Source of the DNA: an uncultured Coriobacteriaceae bacterium
GTDB lineage: Bacteria; Actinomycetota; Coriobacteriia; Coriobacteriales; Atopobiaceae
Direction of reading: 5' to 3'
Length of the DNA stretch: 64,000 nucleotides
NCBI GenBank assembly: GCA_902779675.1
Contig: CACZCK010000002.1
Coordinates: 62,001 to 126,000 of the forward strand
This document shows, piece after piece, positions 25,425 to 34,079 of the stretch. The position numbers and the translations under genes are program-made. The notes below the pieces were generated by a model. The model saw only the letters and a program-made list of their open reading frames with translations. It was not told the origin of the DNA and did no database searches. Numbering within the stretch: position 1 is the stretch's first letter; each line of letters begins with the position of its first letter.

Positions 25425-25461
25425 GGGCCGGGAGCAGCGCACAGGCTCCCGGCCCGCTTTT
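25425..25461 (+). terminator. Rho-independent terminator
   Basis: A perfect 11-bp stem (25425-25435 and 25445-25455) is followed by GCTTTTG. Confidence 0.85.
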
Positions 25462-25516
25462 GTCACAGCATCCAGAGACTCCTATAGACCTTAGGCCGAC
25501 GATGACACGCGTCTGT

Positions 25517-25565
25517 GGCCCGCGCGGTGCGGGCCAAGGTTGCATACGACTAAGGTTGTGTCGTA
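25517..25565. promoter_or_regulatory. Hairpin and dyad upstream of the EIIB-ROK gene
   Basis: GGCCCGC/GCGGGCC (25517-25535) forms a hairpin. TACGAC (25545-25550) and GTCGTA (25560-25565) form a second dyad that contains AAGGTTG, itself repeated from just upstream. These are candidate control sites 40-90 bp before the gene. Confidence 0.35.
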
Positions 25566-25604
25566 AGCCATCGCCACCAGACGACCCGATGCGAGGTAAC
25601 GCCG

Positions 25605-27095
25605 ATGAACCAGGCCAGCAGCGCCTTCCGCACATGGCTCGCGAGCCAGCGCGTCCGCGGCGTGGCCCCCGTCGCCGTCAGCGAGAGCAACTACCGCATC
25701 GACGTGGGCTCGGCTGTGGCCGAGGTCAACCTCTGGCCCTATGAGAACGACGTCGAGATCGCCGAGTACCAGATCACGCGCACGTCGGACGGCGAGGTCA
25801 TCTTCTTCCTCCATGTGCTGCTCGACGATCTGAGCCGCGCGCAGGAGCTCTTTGCCGAGATGACTGAGGCGCTCGAGGACGAGCGCCGCCACACGACCAC
25901 CCACGTGCTGCTCTGCTGCACCTCGGCCATCACCACCACCCTATTTGCGCACAAGATGAACGAGGTCGCCCAGGGGCTCTCGCTCGATTACGACTTTACG
26001 GCGATGTCCATCGACCGTGCCTTGCAGGAGGGCGATCGCTTCCAGGCAATCCTTCTGGCCCCGCAGGCAAGCCACATGCGCACCCGCATGGCCGAGACCT
26101 ACCCCGACGCCCTGGTCTTCGAGATACCGGGCAAGATCTTTGGCACCTACGACGCCGCCGGCGCCGTCAGGCTGCTGATGCATGCCTTCCGCGACGCCCA
26201 GATGCCCGCGCAGCACGGAAGCGTGCGCGTGGCCCGCGACCTCTCCAACGACAAGCGCATCCTCATCATCACACTGATCACCCTGCGCACCTCCTCGCGC
26301 CTGGGGTACCGCCTCTACGACCATGGACGGCCGACCGCCCAGGGCACCGTCCAAAAGCAGAAGCTCGACTATCGCGACGTGGAGGACCTGCTCGAGACCA
26401 TGAGCGCACGCGACGTACGGGTGGAGGACCTCGACATCATCGGGATCGCGGTGCCCGGCGTGGCCTATCACGGCGTGGTCAGCCTTCCGAGCCTGCTGCA
26501 CGACGACTACGACCTCGGCAGCCACATCCAGAAGCGCTTTGGCATCAGGACCTCGGTGGACAACAACTGCAACGCTGCTGCCGTGGGGTGCTATGTGGGC
26601 CAGGACACCTACGAGAGCGTGATGTTCTATCGGCACGAGTTCGGGCATGTGGCGGGAGGCCTGGGCACCGTCATCGATGGGACCCTGCTCAAGGGCAGGC
26701 ACAACCTCGCCGGCGAGCCCAAGTACTTTGAGAGCATGTTCTCATACAGCCAGAGCTATACCGATGCGCTCTGGAGCGACGAGGGCATGCTGCAGATCGC
26801 CCGCAACGTGGCGCTTGCGGGCATCTCGCTCATCTCGCCCGAGGCGTTCTACTTTGCGGTGGACACCGTCGACGACATGGACGAGCTGCGGCGCGCCATC
26901 ACCAGCACGGCCACCAACCCCAACGGCGAGTGCCTCCTCGCACCAAACGGCAAGCCGCTGCTTGGACTGCCCGACGACCTGGTTCCGTCACTGCACGTGG
27001 TCGACGACTACGTGGAGCGCGTCTACCTGGGCGAGATGGCCCTCTGCCTGCAAAAGCTGCGCGACCCCAACTACCGCTCGCTGGGCATCGCGTAA
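25605..27095 (+). CDS. EIIB-like domain fused to a degenerate ROK domain
   Basis: The 496-residue protein has three parts. Residues 1-95 are an unrecognised alpha/beta region. About 98-195 resemble a lactose/cellobiose-type EIIB, with Cys104/Cys105 in HVLLCCTSAITTT where the phosphorylated cysteine would be. About 215-496 resemble a ROK domain: VDNNCNAAAVG and GIAVPG are kept, but the N-terminal DxGGT ATP motif and the Cys-rich zinc motif are missing. It is therefore unlikely to be a normal kinase. No HTH is visible. I suggest a PTS-linked sensor or regulator; this is inference. Confidence 0.65.
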   Translation: MNQASSAFRTWLASQRVRGVAPVAVSESNYRIDVGSAVAEVNLWPYENDVEIAEYQITRTSDGEVIFFLHVLLDDLSRAQELFAEMTEALEDERRHTTTHVLLCCTSAITTTLFAHKMNEVAQGLSLDYDFTAMSIDRALQEGDRFQAILLAPQASHMRTRMAETYPDALVFEIPGKIFGTYDAAGAVRLLMHAFRDAQMPAQHGSVRVARDLSNDKRILIITLITLRTSSRLGYRLYDHGRPTAQGTVQKQKLDYRDVEDLLETMSARDVRVEDLDIIGIAVPGVAYHGVVSLPSLLHDDYDLGSHIQKRFGIRTSVDNNCNAAAVGCYVGQDTYESVMFYRHEFGHVAGGLGTVIDGTLLKGRHNLAGEPKYFESMFSYSQSYTDALWSDEGMLQIARNVALAGISLISPEAFYFAVDTVDDMDELRRAITSTATNPNGECLLAPNGKPLLGLPDDLVPSLHVVDDYVERVYLGEMALCLQKLRDPNYRSLGIA

Positions 27096-27099
27096 GACG

Positions 27100-27594
27100 C
27101 TACGGCATGACGCCGAGCAGCTGCACCATCTTTGCCGGCGTCACCGCCGCAACCGGCGCGTGTCGCAGAAGGTTCTCGTCATTGGTCACCAGATAGTCTG
27201 CCTTGATGCGCATGCATGCGGCAACGATGAGGTTGTCCTCGATCTCGGCATGCTGGTCGCGTAGCTTGCCAGCCAGCCAGAGGTCAGCCGTCGCCGAACC
27301 GACCGCCGTCGCCTGCTCCTGCATACTCTCCATGAAGTCCCAGGCATGCGAGGCTATGGCCTTGGCATACGCATCTGGCAGCGAGCCCTTGTCCTGGCGC
27401 ACCCAACGCTTTGCCTCATGCGAGACGATGCGATACACCGCACGGGCGATGTCTACCGTAAAGGTCAGCTCGACATCGTCGCGTTGTGCAACCTCGAAGA
27501 AGGAGAGCGAGGCCTCACGCAGGGGCCTGCCAGGAACGTAGAGGTCAGCCCACACATTCGTGTCAACCATGATGATCTTGACGCGTTCGGTCAT
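27100..27594 (-). CDS. PIN-domain toxin
   Basis: The 164-residue protein has a PIN RNase pattern: an early acidic motif VDTNVWAD, a central IEDNLIVAAC and a late DYLVTNDENLL, matching the acidic residues that bind metal. Such proteins cut RNA as toxins of VapBC-like systems. The start at ATG 27594 overlaps the stop of the upstream RHH gene as ATGA, so the two are translationally coupled. The gene ends 4 bp from the convergent EIIB-ROK stop. Confidence 0.78.
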   Translation of the reverse strand: MTERVKIIMVDTNVWADLYVPGRPLREASLSFFEVAQRDDVELTFTVDIARAVYRIVSHEAKRWVRQDKGSLPDAYAKAIASHAWDFMESMQEQATAVGSATADLWLAGKLRDQHAEIEDNLIVAACMRIKADYLVTNDENLLRHAPVAAVTPAKMVQLLGVMP

Positions 27595-27953
27595 GCCAGC
27601 CCCCGCTCCTCGAACAGCTCCCATTCGATGTCTTCGAGCACCTCCGAGGTTGGCCTGGTGTCGGGGACAAAGCTTGCGGGATCGAGCCCCAGAGTGGTGC
27701 CCAACTCCTCGAAGAGGGTCGACGCCTGGAGCAACGACGTGTCTGCGGCATCCGCCTCCTCAGCCACATCGGCTTTGGCCAGTGCGCGCATGATGCGTTG
27801 GTATGCCTCGCCACCCTCTGCCAGCGCCTGCCAGAGCTGGCGAATGATGACCGCCGGTGAGCTGCCCACGAGAGCAAGTGTCGCATCGCCACGCTCCTTG
27901 AGATCGCGCTGCATGCGAACGTTGACCTGTGCCATTGCCGCAGAAGTCGACAT
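27591..27953 (-). CDS. RHH antitoxin of the PIN module
   Basis: The 120-residue protein begins with a RelB/DinJ-like ribbon-helix-helix (AQVNVRMQRDLKERGDATLA) and has an acidic C-terminus suited to binding the toxin. GGAGG precedes ATG 27953. It is the first gene of the pair and probably represses its own promoter. Confidence 0.75.
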   Translation of the reverse strand: MSTSAAMAQVNVRMQRDLKERGDATLALVGSSPAVIIRQLWQALAEGGEAYQRIMRALAKADVAEEADAADTSLLQASTLFEELGTTLGLDPASFVPDTRPTSEVLEDIEWELFEERGLA

Positions 27954-27969
27954 GTGGGCCTCCTTGCCA

Positions 27970-27997
27970 GCACTGTTAGCAATGTGCGGTCATTATA
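27970..27997 (-). promoter_or_regulatory. Promoter of the RHH/PIN pair
   Basis: On the minus strand a consensus -10 TATAAT lies at 27997-27992. The imperfect dyad GCAC...GTGC at 27970-27987 lies between it and the start codon and is a possible RHH operator. Confidence 0.45.
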
Positions 27998-28011
27998 TGC
28001 TAGCCGCCTCC

Positions 28012-28866
28012 TTATACCAGGGATTCGATGGGCTGTAGCGGCTGCGGATGCCCCCAGGCACCGTGCATGGTGCAGGTGATGGCAGCGCGCTTGGCAGCAA
28101 AAGAGAGCGCGGCCTCTGCGTCATGACTCTCGAACCAGCGCACCAAGAAGGCTGCCGCAAACGAGTCGCCCGCGCCCATGGTGTCGGCAACCTCGACAGG
28201 CACGATGCCGGTGTGGCTCAGGTCGCCTGCATAGAAGCAAAGGCTACCCCGCGAGCCGAGCGTACACACCACCAGCTGCGGACCCAGCTCGTGCAGGCGC
28301 CGTGCAAAGGCGCAGATGTCCTTCTCGTCAAGGAGCGTCCCGTCCTCTCGCTCGCCCGAGAGAAAGGCGATGTCGATGTGAGGGGCCGTCGCAGTTACCC
28401 AAGACTCGTCGTCCCACGCATAGACCGAGTAGTCGTAGCTCACGGGCAGCGTCTTGTGCAGCCGCTCCAGAGAGGCGTCCACACCAGCCTCGTTGGTGGT
28501 GTGGCACACGTCGAAGCACCCGAGCCACGTGCGATCGGCACCAGAGATGCGCAGACCATAGAGCTCGTCGAGGCACTCCTCAGAGCGGTCCTCAAACTGG
28601 CGGTCGCCGTCGACGATGCGCACGCCCCAGTACGACGTGGGCTCTTGCACCACGCGACAGCGCGAGAGGTCGACACCCTCCCCCGCCGCAAGCTCGCGCA
28701 GCACCTGGCCACGCTGGTCGGCTCCCACGATGCCAAGAAACCCAGCCGCCTCCGCCCCGTCATGCAGGGCGTTCACCGCCACGTTGAGCGCCTGGCCACC
28801 CGGATACCATACGCCCTCGTCCAGGTAGCAGTCACAGCAGGCGTCGCCCACAGTTGCGATTCTCAT
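28012..28866 (-). CDS. frlD: FrlD-like fructosamine 6-kinase (PfkB family)
   Basis: The 284-residue PfkB kinase closely follows the FrlD pattern: MRIATVGDACCDCYL at the start, YPGGQALNVAVNA, the catalytic block DTMGAGDSFAAAF and the ending HGAWGHP. FrlD phosphorylates fructoselysine at C6 so that FrlB can deglycate it. ATG 28866 is chosen for homology and an AAGGGGA box. It lies at the end of the Amadori operon, just after an MFS gene, which suggests it handles substrate that enters unphosphorylated. Confidence 0.75.
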   Translation of the reverse strand: MRIATVGDACCDCYLDEGVWYPGGQALNVAVNALHDGAEAAGFLGIVGADQRGQVLRELAAGEGVDLSRCRVVQEPTSYWGVRIVDGDRQFEDRSEECLDELYGLRISGADRTWLGCFDVCHTTNEAGVDASLERLHKTLPVSYDYSVYAWDDESWVTATAPHIDIAFLSGEREDGTLLDEKDICAFARRLHELGPQLVVCTLGSRGSLCFYAGDLSHTGIVPVEVADTMGAGDSFAAAFLVRWFESHDAEAALSFAAKRAAITCTMHGAWGHPQPLQPIESLV

Positions 28867-28894
28867 GGCATGTCCCCTTCGGTCAATGTCGCAA

Positions 28895-30124
28895 TCAGTC
28901 CTTGAGCAGGCAGTCCCGCGCCACAAACAGGGCCCCCACGCCCGCGATGACGCATGCGGCGCCAACGAGCACCGCCTGCGGGCCAACCATCTCGGCAAGG
29001 AACGGAGCTGCCAGGAGTGGCACCACGCCAGCCATCATGAGGCCAAAGCGCTGGAAGCCCATGATGCGTCCCAAGTGGCTTATGGGGGCCTCCTCCTGCA
29101 CGAGAGTCACTTCGATCGGCTCGAAGAAGCCCCAGCACAGGCCGTTTGTCGCCTGCCCCAGGCAGGCGCATGCAAGCCATGGCGTGCCCACGTAGAGCAG
29201 CGACGAGAGGCCGACAAGCAGCAGCGTGACCAGCAGCACGCGCAGGTTGATGCGCTCGGCCGGCCATTTGGTCACGATGAACGACCCCAAGACACCGGTG
29301 AATCCCGCCACGGCCGAGAGCCACCCCATCCAGTCCGGGCTCACCCGCAGCACATCGCGATAGTACAGGCTCTCAAGCGAGTCGAAGGCCCCAAAGGCGC
29401 AGAAGCCCAAAAAGCCCGCCACAAAGATGGTGCGCAGCGTCCTGTTGGCAAAGGTGAGGCGCGCGCCTTCGGCCATGCCACTCATCACGCCACCAGATGC
29501 GTCCAAATCCTTGTCGTCATCCTTCTGCGGGCTAAGCCGCTCGTGTGCGCCGAGGGCTGCGGGAATGGCCGTCGCCGTGACCGCTGCCATAAAGAGGAAC
29601 GTGGCGCGCGAGGGGGCATGCTGCACGATAATCCCGCCAAAGACCGGGCCCATCGCATAGGCAATGTTGGAGTAGAACACCAGCTGACTGTTGAGACGGA
29701 TGAGGCCCTCGTGATCATTGCGCAGGTAGGCCGGCCAGGCGCGCGTGGAGGTGTTGACGAACCCGCCCGTCAGTCCAAGCATCGCAGAGGCAAAGAACAG
29801 CAGGGGTGCCGTGGTGGAGGCAAATCCCACCACCAACGCGCCCGCCACCGTGACCGCAAGCGCCCACATGGCGGTCACACGGGGCCCGAGCCGGTCCACC
29901 ACCGGGCCAGAGACGGCGTTGCCCAGCGAGGTCGTCAGGTTGTGCACAAGCGTGATGCCCGCCACCAGAAAGGCGCTGCCTCCCAGGTCATAGGTCGCGG
30001 CACCGATCAGCCCCAAGAAGTAGACGGCATTGTGCGCCATCCACTGGAGGGACTCGACCAGGATGAGGCAAATCTCGGCCCGGCTCAGGCCCGCATATCG
30101 TTTCCACCAGCGCAGCAGCTGCAT
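28895..30124 (-). CDS. MFS transporter in the Amadori locus
   Basis: The 409-residue membrane protein has about twelve hydrophobic segments and MFS motifs (GPVVDRLGPR between helices 2 and 3). It may import Amadori compounds or export products such as lysine. The start at 30124 is preferred because a hairpin terminator (30161-30204) overlaps the alternative ATG at 30175. The kinase gene follows after 28 bp and is probably cotranscribed. Confidence 0.75.
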   Translation of the reverse strand: MQLLRWWKRYAGLSRAEICLILVESLQWMAHNAVYFLGLIGAATYDLGGSAFLVAGITLVHNLTTSLGNAVSGPVVDRLGPRVTAMWALAVTVAGALVVGFASTTAPLLFFASAMLGLTGGFVNTSTRAWPAYLRNDHEGLIRLNSQLVFYSNIAYAMGPVFGGIIVQHAPSRATFLFMAAVTATAIPAALGAHERLSPQKDDDKDLDASGGVMSGMAEGARLTFANRTLRTIFVAGFLGFCAFGAFDSLESLYYRDVLRVSPDWMGWLSAVAGFTGVLGSFIVTKWPAERINLRVLLVTLLLVGLSSLLYVGTPWLACACLGQATNGLCWGFFEPIEVTLVQEEAPISHLGRIMGFQRFGLMMAGVVPLLAAPFLAEMVGPQAVLVGAACVIAGVGALFVARDCLLKD

Positions 30125-30160
30125 AGAGCTATCAGTGTCCCTTCCCGAGCAGGCAGCGAT

Positions 30161-30204
30161 GGGCCCATCCCCCACTCCCAGACACGCAGGCGGGAGATGG
30201 GCCC
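30161..30204 (-). terminator. Hairpin after the lipoprotein gene
   Basis: GGGCCCATC and GATGGGCCC (30161-30169 and 30196-30204) form a perfect 9-bp stem just past the lipoprotein stop. It should reduce read-through into the MFS and kinase genes. Confidence 0.6.
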
Positions 30205-30220
30205 GTGCGAGCCATCGTAG

Positions 30221-31327
30221 CTACTCCACCACCGTCACAACAACCTCGGCCGTCTCGCCGCCCTGCGTCACGGTAATGGTAGCCTCGCCAGGGGCCACGG
30301 CCCAGATTTTGCCGTCGTCCGAGACGGTCGCCACACCCTCGTCGGAGGAGGCGTAGTCGGCATCCACCCAGGGGTTCTCCACCGTCAGCTGATACTCGCC
30401 ATCGCTGCGTATGGTGAGTGCGTCCACATATACGTTGAGACCTGCGTCAGAGGGCTCAAGCTCCGATGCGCTGAACCAGTAGGGTTCGCCCGCATCGCCC
30501 ACGATCTCGTACGTGAAGCTCACCGGCTCTTCGGCATCGGTGTACCAGTTAAGCATGTAGCTGTTTGCGGCATCAAACTCGTAGGTGAAGGAGCCGTCGA
30601 CCTCCAGCTCGTCCTCGGCCACCACGGCGCCGTCGTGGATGGTCGCCATGTAGAGGCAGACGGGACCCTCGGTCTCCGCAGCATCGGACAGCTTCACCTC
30701 GAAGGTGCCCGTCTTGTCGGTCGCAAAGGCAACGACGTCTCCCTCGGTGGTCGTACCCTCAGGGTCGAGCACGACGCCGTGGGCCTTGTTGGCCTCGACG
30801 TACTCCGGCATGGCCGAGAGGCAGAACCAGATGGACGAAATGTTGGAACGGCTGCCGTAGGAGAGGTCGGTCGCATCGGCGGGGAACATCGCCAGCAGGT
30901 ACTCGAGCTCGTCGTTGTCGTAGAGGTTCGCCTCGGTCACGCGGTCGATGGTGTAGCTTAGGCCGTTGGCCCCCTCGATGGGTACGTAGACGATCTCGCC
31001 CGTCTCGGCGATGTGCTGGCAGTAGTACCACTGGAACGCAAACTGCGAGAGGTCGACGTCTGCTGGCGTGACATTCTCCTCACCGGCATCGCCGATGGCC
31101 TCGGCCTCGAGATACTCAATGACCTTGGCCTCGAAGGTCACCGTGTCGCCCAGGTGGCACCAGCGGTCGCCATGCGCGCGATACAGGTCGTAGACGACAT
31201 CTTCTGGGGTGGAAGCCGTCGCCTCGGCACCACCCTCGGTGCTCGCCGACGGCGCCGCGGTACCGCAGCTGGCCAGGCCCAGTGACAGAACCAGTGCCAG
31301 GGTGGTGGCAACGCTCTTGCTATGCAT
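30221..31327 (-). CDS. Lipoprotein with C-terminal Ig-like (BIG2) domain
   Basis: The 368-residue protein has a Sec signal and lipobox (LASC, Cys21), so it should be anchored outside the membrane. The last ~60 residues resemble a bacterial Ig-like group 2 domain (SSDEGVATVSDDGKIWAVAP ... ATITVTQ). The central part is not recognised; it is rich in acidic and aromatic residues. It is encoded directly after EIID in the PTS operon, behind a small hairpin. It may bind substrate at the surface, which is a guess. Confidence 0.6.
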   Translation of the reverse strand: MHSKSVATTLALVLSLGLASCGTAAPSASTEGGAEATASTPEDVVYDLYRAHGDRWCHLGDTVTFEAKVIEYLEAEAIGDAGEENVTPADVDLSQFAFQWYYCQHIAETGEIVYVPIEGANGLSYTIDRVTEANLYDNDELEYLLAMFPADATDLSYGSRSNISSIWFCLSAMPEYVEANKAHGVVLDPEGTTTEGDVVAFATDKTGTFEVKLSDAAETEGPVCLYMATIHDGAVVAEDELEVDGSFTYEFDAANSYMLNWYTDAEEPVSFTYEIVGDAGEPYWFSASELEPSDAGLNVYVDALTIRSDGEYQLTVENPWVDADYASSDEGVATVSDDGKIWAVAPGEATITVTQGGETAEVVVTVVE

Positions 31328-31349
31328 ACGAGTTTCCTTTCATCAAAAT

Positions 31350-31380
31350 GGCGGCAGACGCCCACGCAGCGCCTGCCGCC
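31350..31380 (-). other. Intercistronic hairpin between EIID and lipoprotein genes
   Basis: GGCGGCAG (31350-31357) and CTGCCGCC (31373-31380) form a perfect 8-bp stem downstream of the EIID stop. It may attenuate transcription or stabilise the upstream mRNA. Confidence 0.5.
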
Positions 31381-31400
31381 ACCCTTTGGGAGGGCAGCCT

Positions 31401-32246
31401 CTAGCCCAAGAAGCCGAAGAAGGCGCCTATCACACCGAGCACCATGGTGCCCAGCACCAGGTACGACGGGTTGATCTTCTTGGACAGCAGCCAGTAGTAC
31501 GCCCAGAAGGCACCAAGGCCCAGGATGCCCGGCATGATCTCGTTGAGGATGTCCTGGATGGTGGCGGCATCCTCGGCGGCAGACAGGGCAACGGGGATCT
31601 CGGCCCAGAACATGTCGACCGTCATGGCGCCGATGACCATGGCGCCGATGATGGCCGCCGCGCTCATGACCTTGGCCATAAGGCCCGTGCGCTGCGCCTG
31701 CTCGAGGAAGTTGACACCCAGGTCGTAGCCCTTCTGCGCACCCCAGATGCGCAGCCAGAAGCCGGGAAGGTTGTAGATGAGCAGGAAGGCGATGGGGCCA
31801 AAGGGGTTGCCGGCCTGCATGAGCGAGATACCCACGGCAGCAGCGATGACGCGGATGGTGGCCAGGAAGATGGAGTCGCCCAGACCCGACAGCGGACCCA
31901 TGAGGGCAGCCTTGACGTCGTTGACCGCCTCGGGCTCGATCTCGCCGCGCTTGATGCGCTCCTCCATGGAGAGCGCGATGCCGCCCACGAACGGCGCAAA
32001 CTGCACCGTGATGTTAAAGAACGCGGCGTGGCGGCCAAGGGCTGCGGCATAGCCCTCGGGATCGTCGTGGTAGACCTTCTTGAGGACCTTGCCCATCATG
32101 ACGGCAAAGGCGAGGTTCATCTGCTTGTAGTAGGTCCAGGAGAACTCCATGCCCAGCGAGCCGTCGTTGAGGGCCATCTCCGTAAGGTCCTTCTTGGTGA
32201 TCGCGTACTGGTCGCCCGCGACCGGGGCCTGGACATCAGAAGTCAT
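31401..32246 (-). CDS. PTS mannose-family EIID
   Basis: The 281-residue membrane subunit belongs to the mannose (Man) PTS family. ALMGPLSGLGDSIFLATIR is a diagnostic EIID motif, and SWTYYKQMNLAFAVMM near the start also fits. Together with EIIC it forms the channel. ATG 32246 is preferred because AGGAGG lies 6 nt upstream; it overlaps the EIIC end by 11 nt, so the two are translationally coupled. Confidence 0.9.
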   Translation of the reverse strand: MTSDVQAPVAGDQYAITKKDLTEMALNDGSLGMEFSWTYYKQMNLAFAVMMGKVLKKVYHDDPEGYAAALGRHAAFFNITVQFAPFVGGIALSMEERIKRGEIEPEAVNDVKAALMGPLSGLGDSIFLATIRVIAAAVGISLMQAGNPFGPIAFLLIYNLPGFWLRIWGAQKGYDLGVNFLEQAQRTGLMAKVMSAAAIIGAMVIGAMTVDMFWAEIPVALSAAEDAATIQDILNEIMPGILGLGAFWAYYWLLSKKINPSYLVLGTMVLGVIGAFFGFLG

Positions 32247-33003
32247 CGTCATCCTCCTCAAGGGCGAGCTGGGCGTCCATGCCACCGCCAAGCAGGTTGA
32301 ACTTCTCGATCACGATGATGATGGCAAGCAGGGCCACACCAAGAACCGGCATCCCCACGTAGCTGCACAGCAGGAAGCCGAGGAAGAAGAAGGGCATGGA
32401 CTCCTTGTTGAGAATCATGCGGCCGAGCATGGCAAAGCCCATGGCAGGCAGCATGTTGGCGGCAATGCCAAAGCCATCGAGCACGAAGGAGGGAATCCAG
32501 TCGAGGATGCCCTGAACGGCATCGGCTCCCAGGAGGAACGCCCCGCCACAGAGCAGGAAGTACTCCAGGCAACCCCAAAGGCCAATGCCCCAGTGGGCGA
32601 TGCGGGTACTCCGAAGGTCGCCCTCGCCAGCCTTCTTCTCGCCCCAGTCGACGATGAGCGGCCAGATGGGCTGCAGCAGGTTGCCGATGGCCTGCGAGAG
32701 GATGGCGATGGGCATGGCCAGCGCGATGGCAGCCTCGGTGCCCTGACCCAGGCTGATGGCAAAGGCACAGGCCAACACGCCGCCAACCGTCTCGTTTGGC
32801 GGAACGTAGGCTCCGATGGAGATGGAGCCCATGAAGAGCAGCTCGAGGCTCGCACCAACGGCGAGGCCGGTCTGCAGATCGCCGAGCGCGATGCCCACGA
32901 GCGGGCAGAGCACGATCGGCCGGAACGCATAGAGGGTACCCAGCTGATAGTCGAAGCAACCGAACGCTGCAACGAGGCCTACCAGGATGGCTTGCATGAC
33001 CAT
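32236..33003 (-). CDS. PTS mannose-family EIIC
   Basis: The 255-residue integral membrane protein has the EIIC-Man hallmarks: an early FRPIVLCPLVGIALGDLQTG and GASLELLFMG. The C-terminus is strongly acidic (EEDDDDF). It forms the sugar path with EIID. GGAGG lies before ATG 33003, and a second in-frame ATG lies two codons on. A strong hairpin separates it from the upstream EIIB gene. Confidence 0.9.
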   Translation of the reverse strand: MVMQAILVGLVAAFGCFDYQLGTLYAFRPIVLCPLVGIALGDLQTGLAVGASLELLFMGSISIGAYVPPNETVGGVLACAFAISLGQGTEAAIALAMPIAILSQAIGNLLQPIWPLIVDWGEKKAGEGDLRSTRIAHWGIGLWGCLEYFLLCGGAFLLGADAVQGILDWIPSFVLDGFGIAANMLPAMGFAMLGRMILNKESMPFFFLGFLLCSYVGMPVLGVALLAIIIVIEKFNLLGGGMDAQLALEEDDDDF

Positions 33004-33080
33004 GTGTTCCTCCTTCCTTTCCTTGTCTGTAGCGATTGGCTACGATGAGTTCAGCCGTCGGACAGGCGCCGACGGGCAGA

Positions 33081-33120
33081 TGCGGGCGGGACGTACCGGA
33101 CCAGGGAGTGCCCGCCCGCA
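33081..33120 (-). other. Intercistronic hairpin between EIIB and EIIC genes
   Basis: A perfect 10-bp stem (33081-33090 and 33111-33120), very GC-rich, lies just past the EIIB stop. It resembles the hairpin at 34945-34970 and may set relative subunit amounts. Confidence 0.55.
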
Positions 33121-33128
33121 GCGATGCC

Positions 33129-33599
33129 TTACAAAACGCTTGCCGCGTCGATCTTGGGATCGTCGGCCAGCGGGCGAATCTCGACCTCGATGCCACGGTC
33201 GATCAGCTCGCGAATCATCTGCTCCTCCTCGGGCTCCAGGAAGACCTGGCGCGCCACGGTGCGTGTGGTGGGGCTGCTCTTGGTGTTGCCGAGGTTGATG
33301 GACGTGACGGCCGGGCAGTTGTCGGCCAACTGCTTGGCCTCGGCGATGGTCTGCACGCTGATGAGCATGCGGTACTTGTCGGTCACGCCAGAATTGATGG
33401 CCTCGATGGCGTGAGCCATGTCCTTGATGACAAGCTTGCAACCTGCAGGCTTGCCCATCTTGAGGGTGGTCTTCCACACCGGGTCGTTGGCAATGTGGTC
33501 GCCCACACAGAAGATGCAGTTGGCCTTGAGGCCCTGGGCCCAGGAGACGGCCACCTGGCCGTGCAGCAGGCGATGGTCAACGCGAAGCAACAAGATCAT
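33129..33599 (-). CDS. PTS mannose-family EIIB
   Basis: The 156-residue cytoplasmic subunit carries the phosphorylated histidine in RVDHRLLHGQV (His14) typical of Man-family EIIB. It transfers phosphate from EIIA to the incoming substrate. By context the product would be a 6-phosphorylated Amadori compound. Confidence 0.9.
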   Translation of the reverse strand: MILLLRVDHRLLHGQVAVSWAQGLKANCIFCVGDHIANDPVWKTTLKMGKPAGCKLVIKDMAHAIEAINSGVTDKYRMLISVQTIAEAKQLADNCPAVTSINLGNTKSSPTTRTVARQVFLEPEEEQMIRELIDRGIEVEIRPLADDPKIDAASVL

Positions 33600-33657
33600 G
33601 ATTTCCCTCCCAAAGGAATCGGTGGTACGTGCGTCGGGCCGAGTGACCCGTTAGTGC

Positions 33658-34077
33658 CTAGAACTCGTCGTCGTCATCGACACCTTCGGTCAAAAGGTCG
33701 TTGACGAACTTGACGCGCGCGTCGTCGGAAGATGCCAGCTCGCGCAGCAGGTCTGCCGTAGGCTGGTCGTCATCGGCAAACACCAGCTGCAAGAGCAGCG
33801 GCAGGTTCATGTTGGTGATTAGGTACACGTTGTCGTGGAGCTGCATCTGCTTGGTGAACTCGTTGTTGACCGAGCCGCCAAACAGGTCGGTGCAGACGAT
33901 CACGTCGCCCTCGCCGGCCTCCTCGACTGCCGTGGCACAGATGGTCTCGACGTCGTCGTTGCCGTCCACAAACAGGCATATGACACGGACGTTCTCATGG
34001 GGACCGGTCAAGAGCTCCAAAGCCTCGTTGATGCCGGCGGCAAAGTGCGCATGGCTTGCGATGATGATGTTTCTCAT
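33658..34077 (-). CDS. PTS mannose-family EIIA
   Basis: The 139-residue subunit has the EIIA-Man start MRNIIIASHAHFAAG, where His9 corresponds to the phosphorylated residue. VIVCTDLFGGSVNNEF also fits the family. GGAGGTGAG precedes ATG 34077, and the upstream epimerase gene ends 2 bp before it. The C-terminus is acidic (DDDDEF), like that of EIIC. Confidence 0.88.
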   Translation of the reverse strand: MRNIIIASHAHFAAGINEALELLTGPHENVRVICLFVDGNDDVETICATAVEEAGEGDVIVCTDLFGGSVNNEFTKQMQLHDNVYLITNMNLPLLLQLVFADDDQPTADLLRELASSDDARVKFVNDLLTEGVDDDDEF

Positions 34078-34079
34078 AG

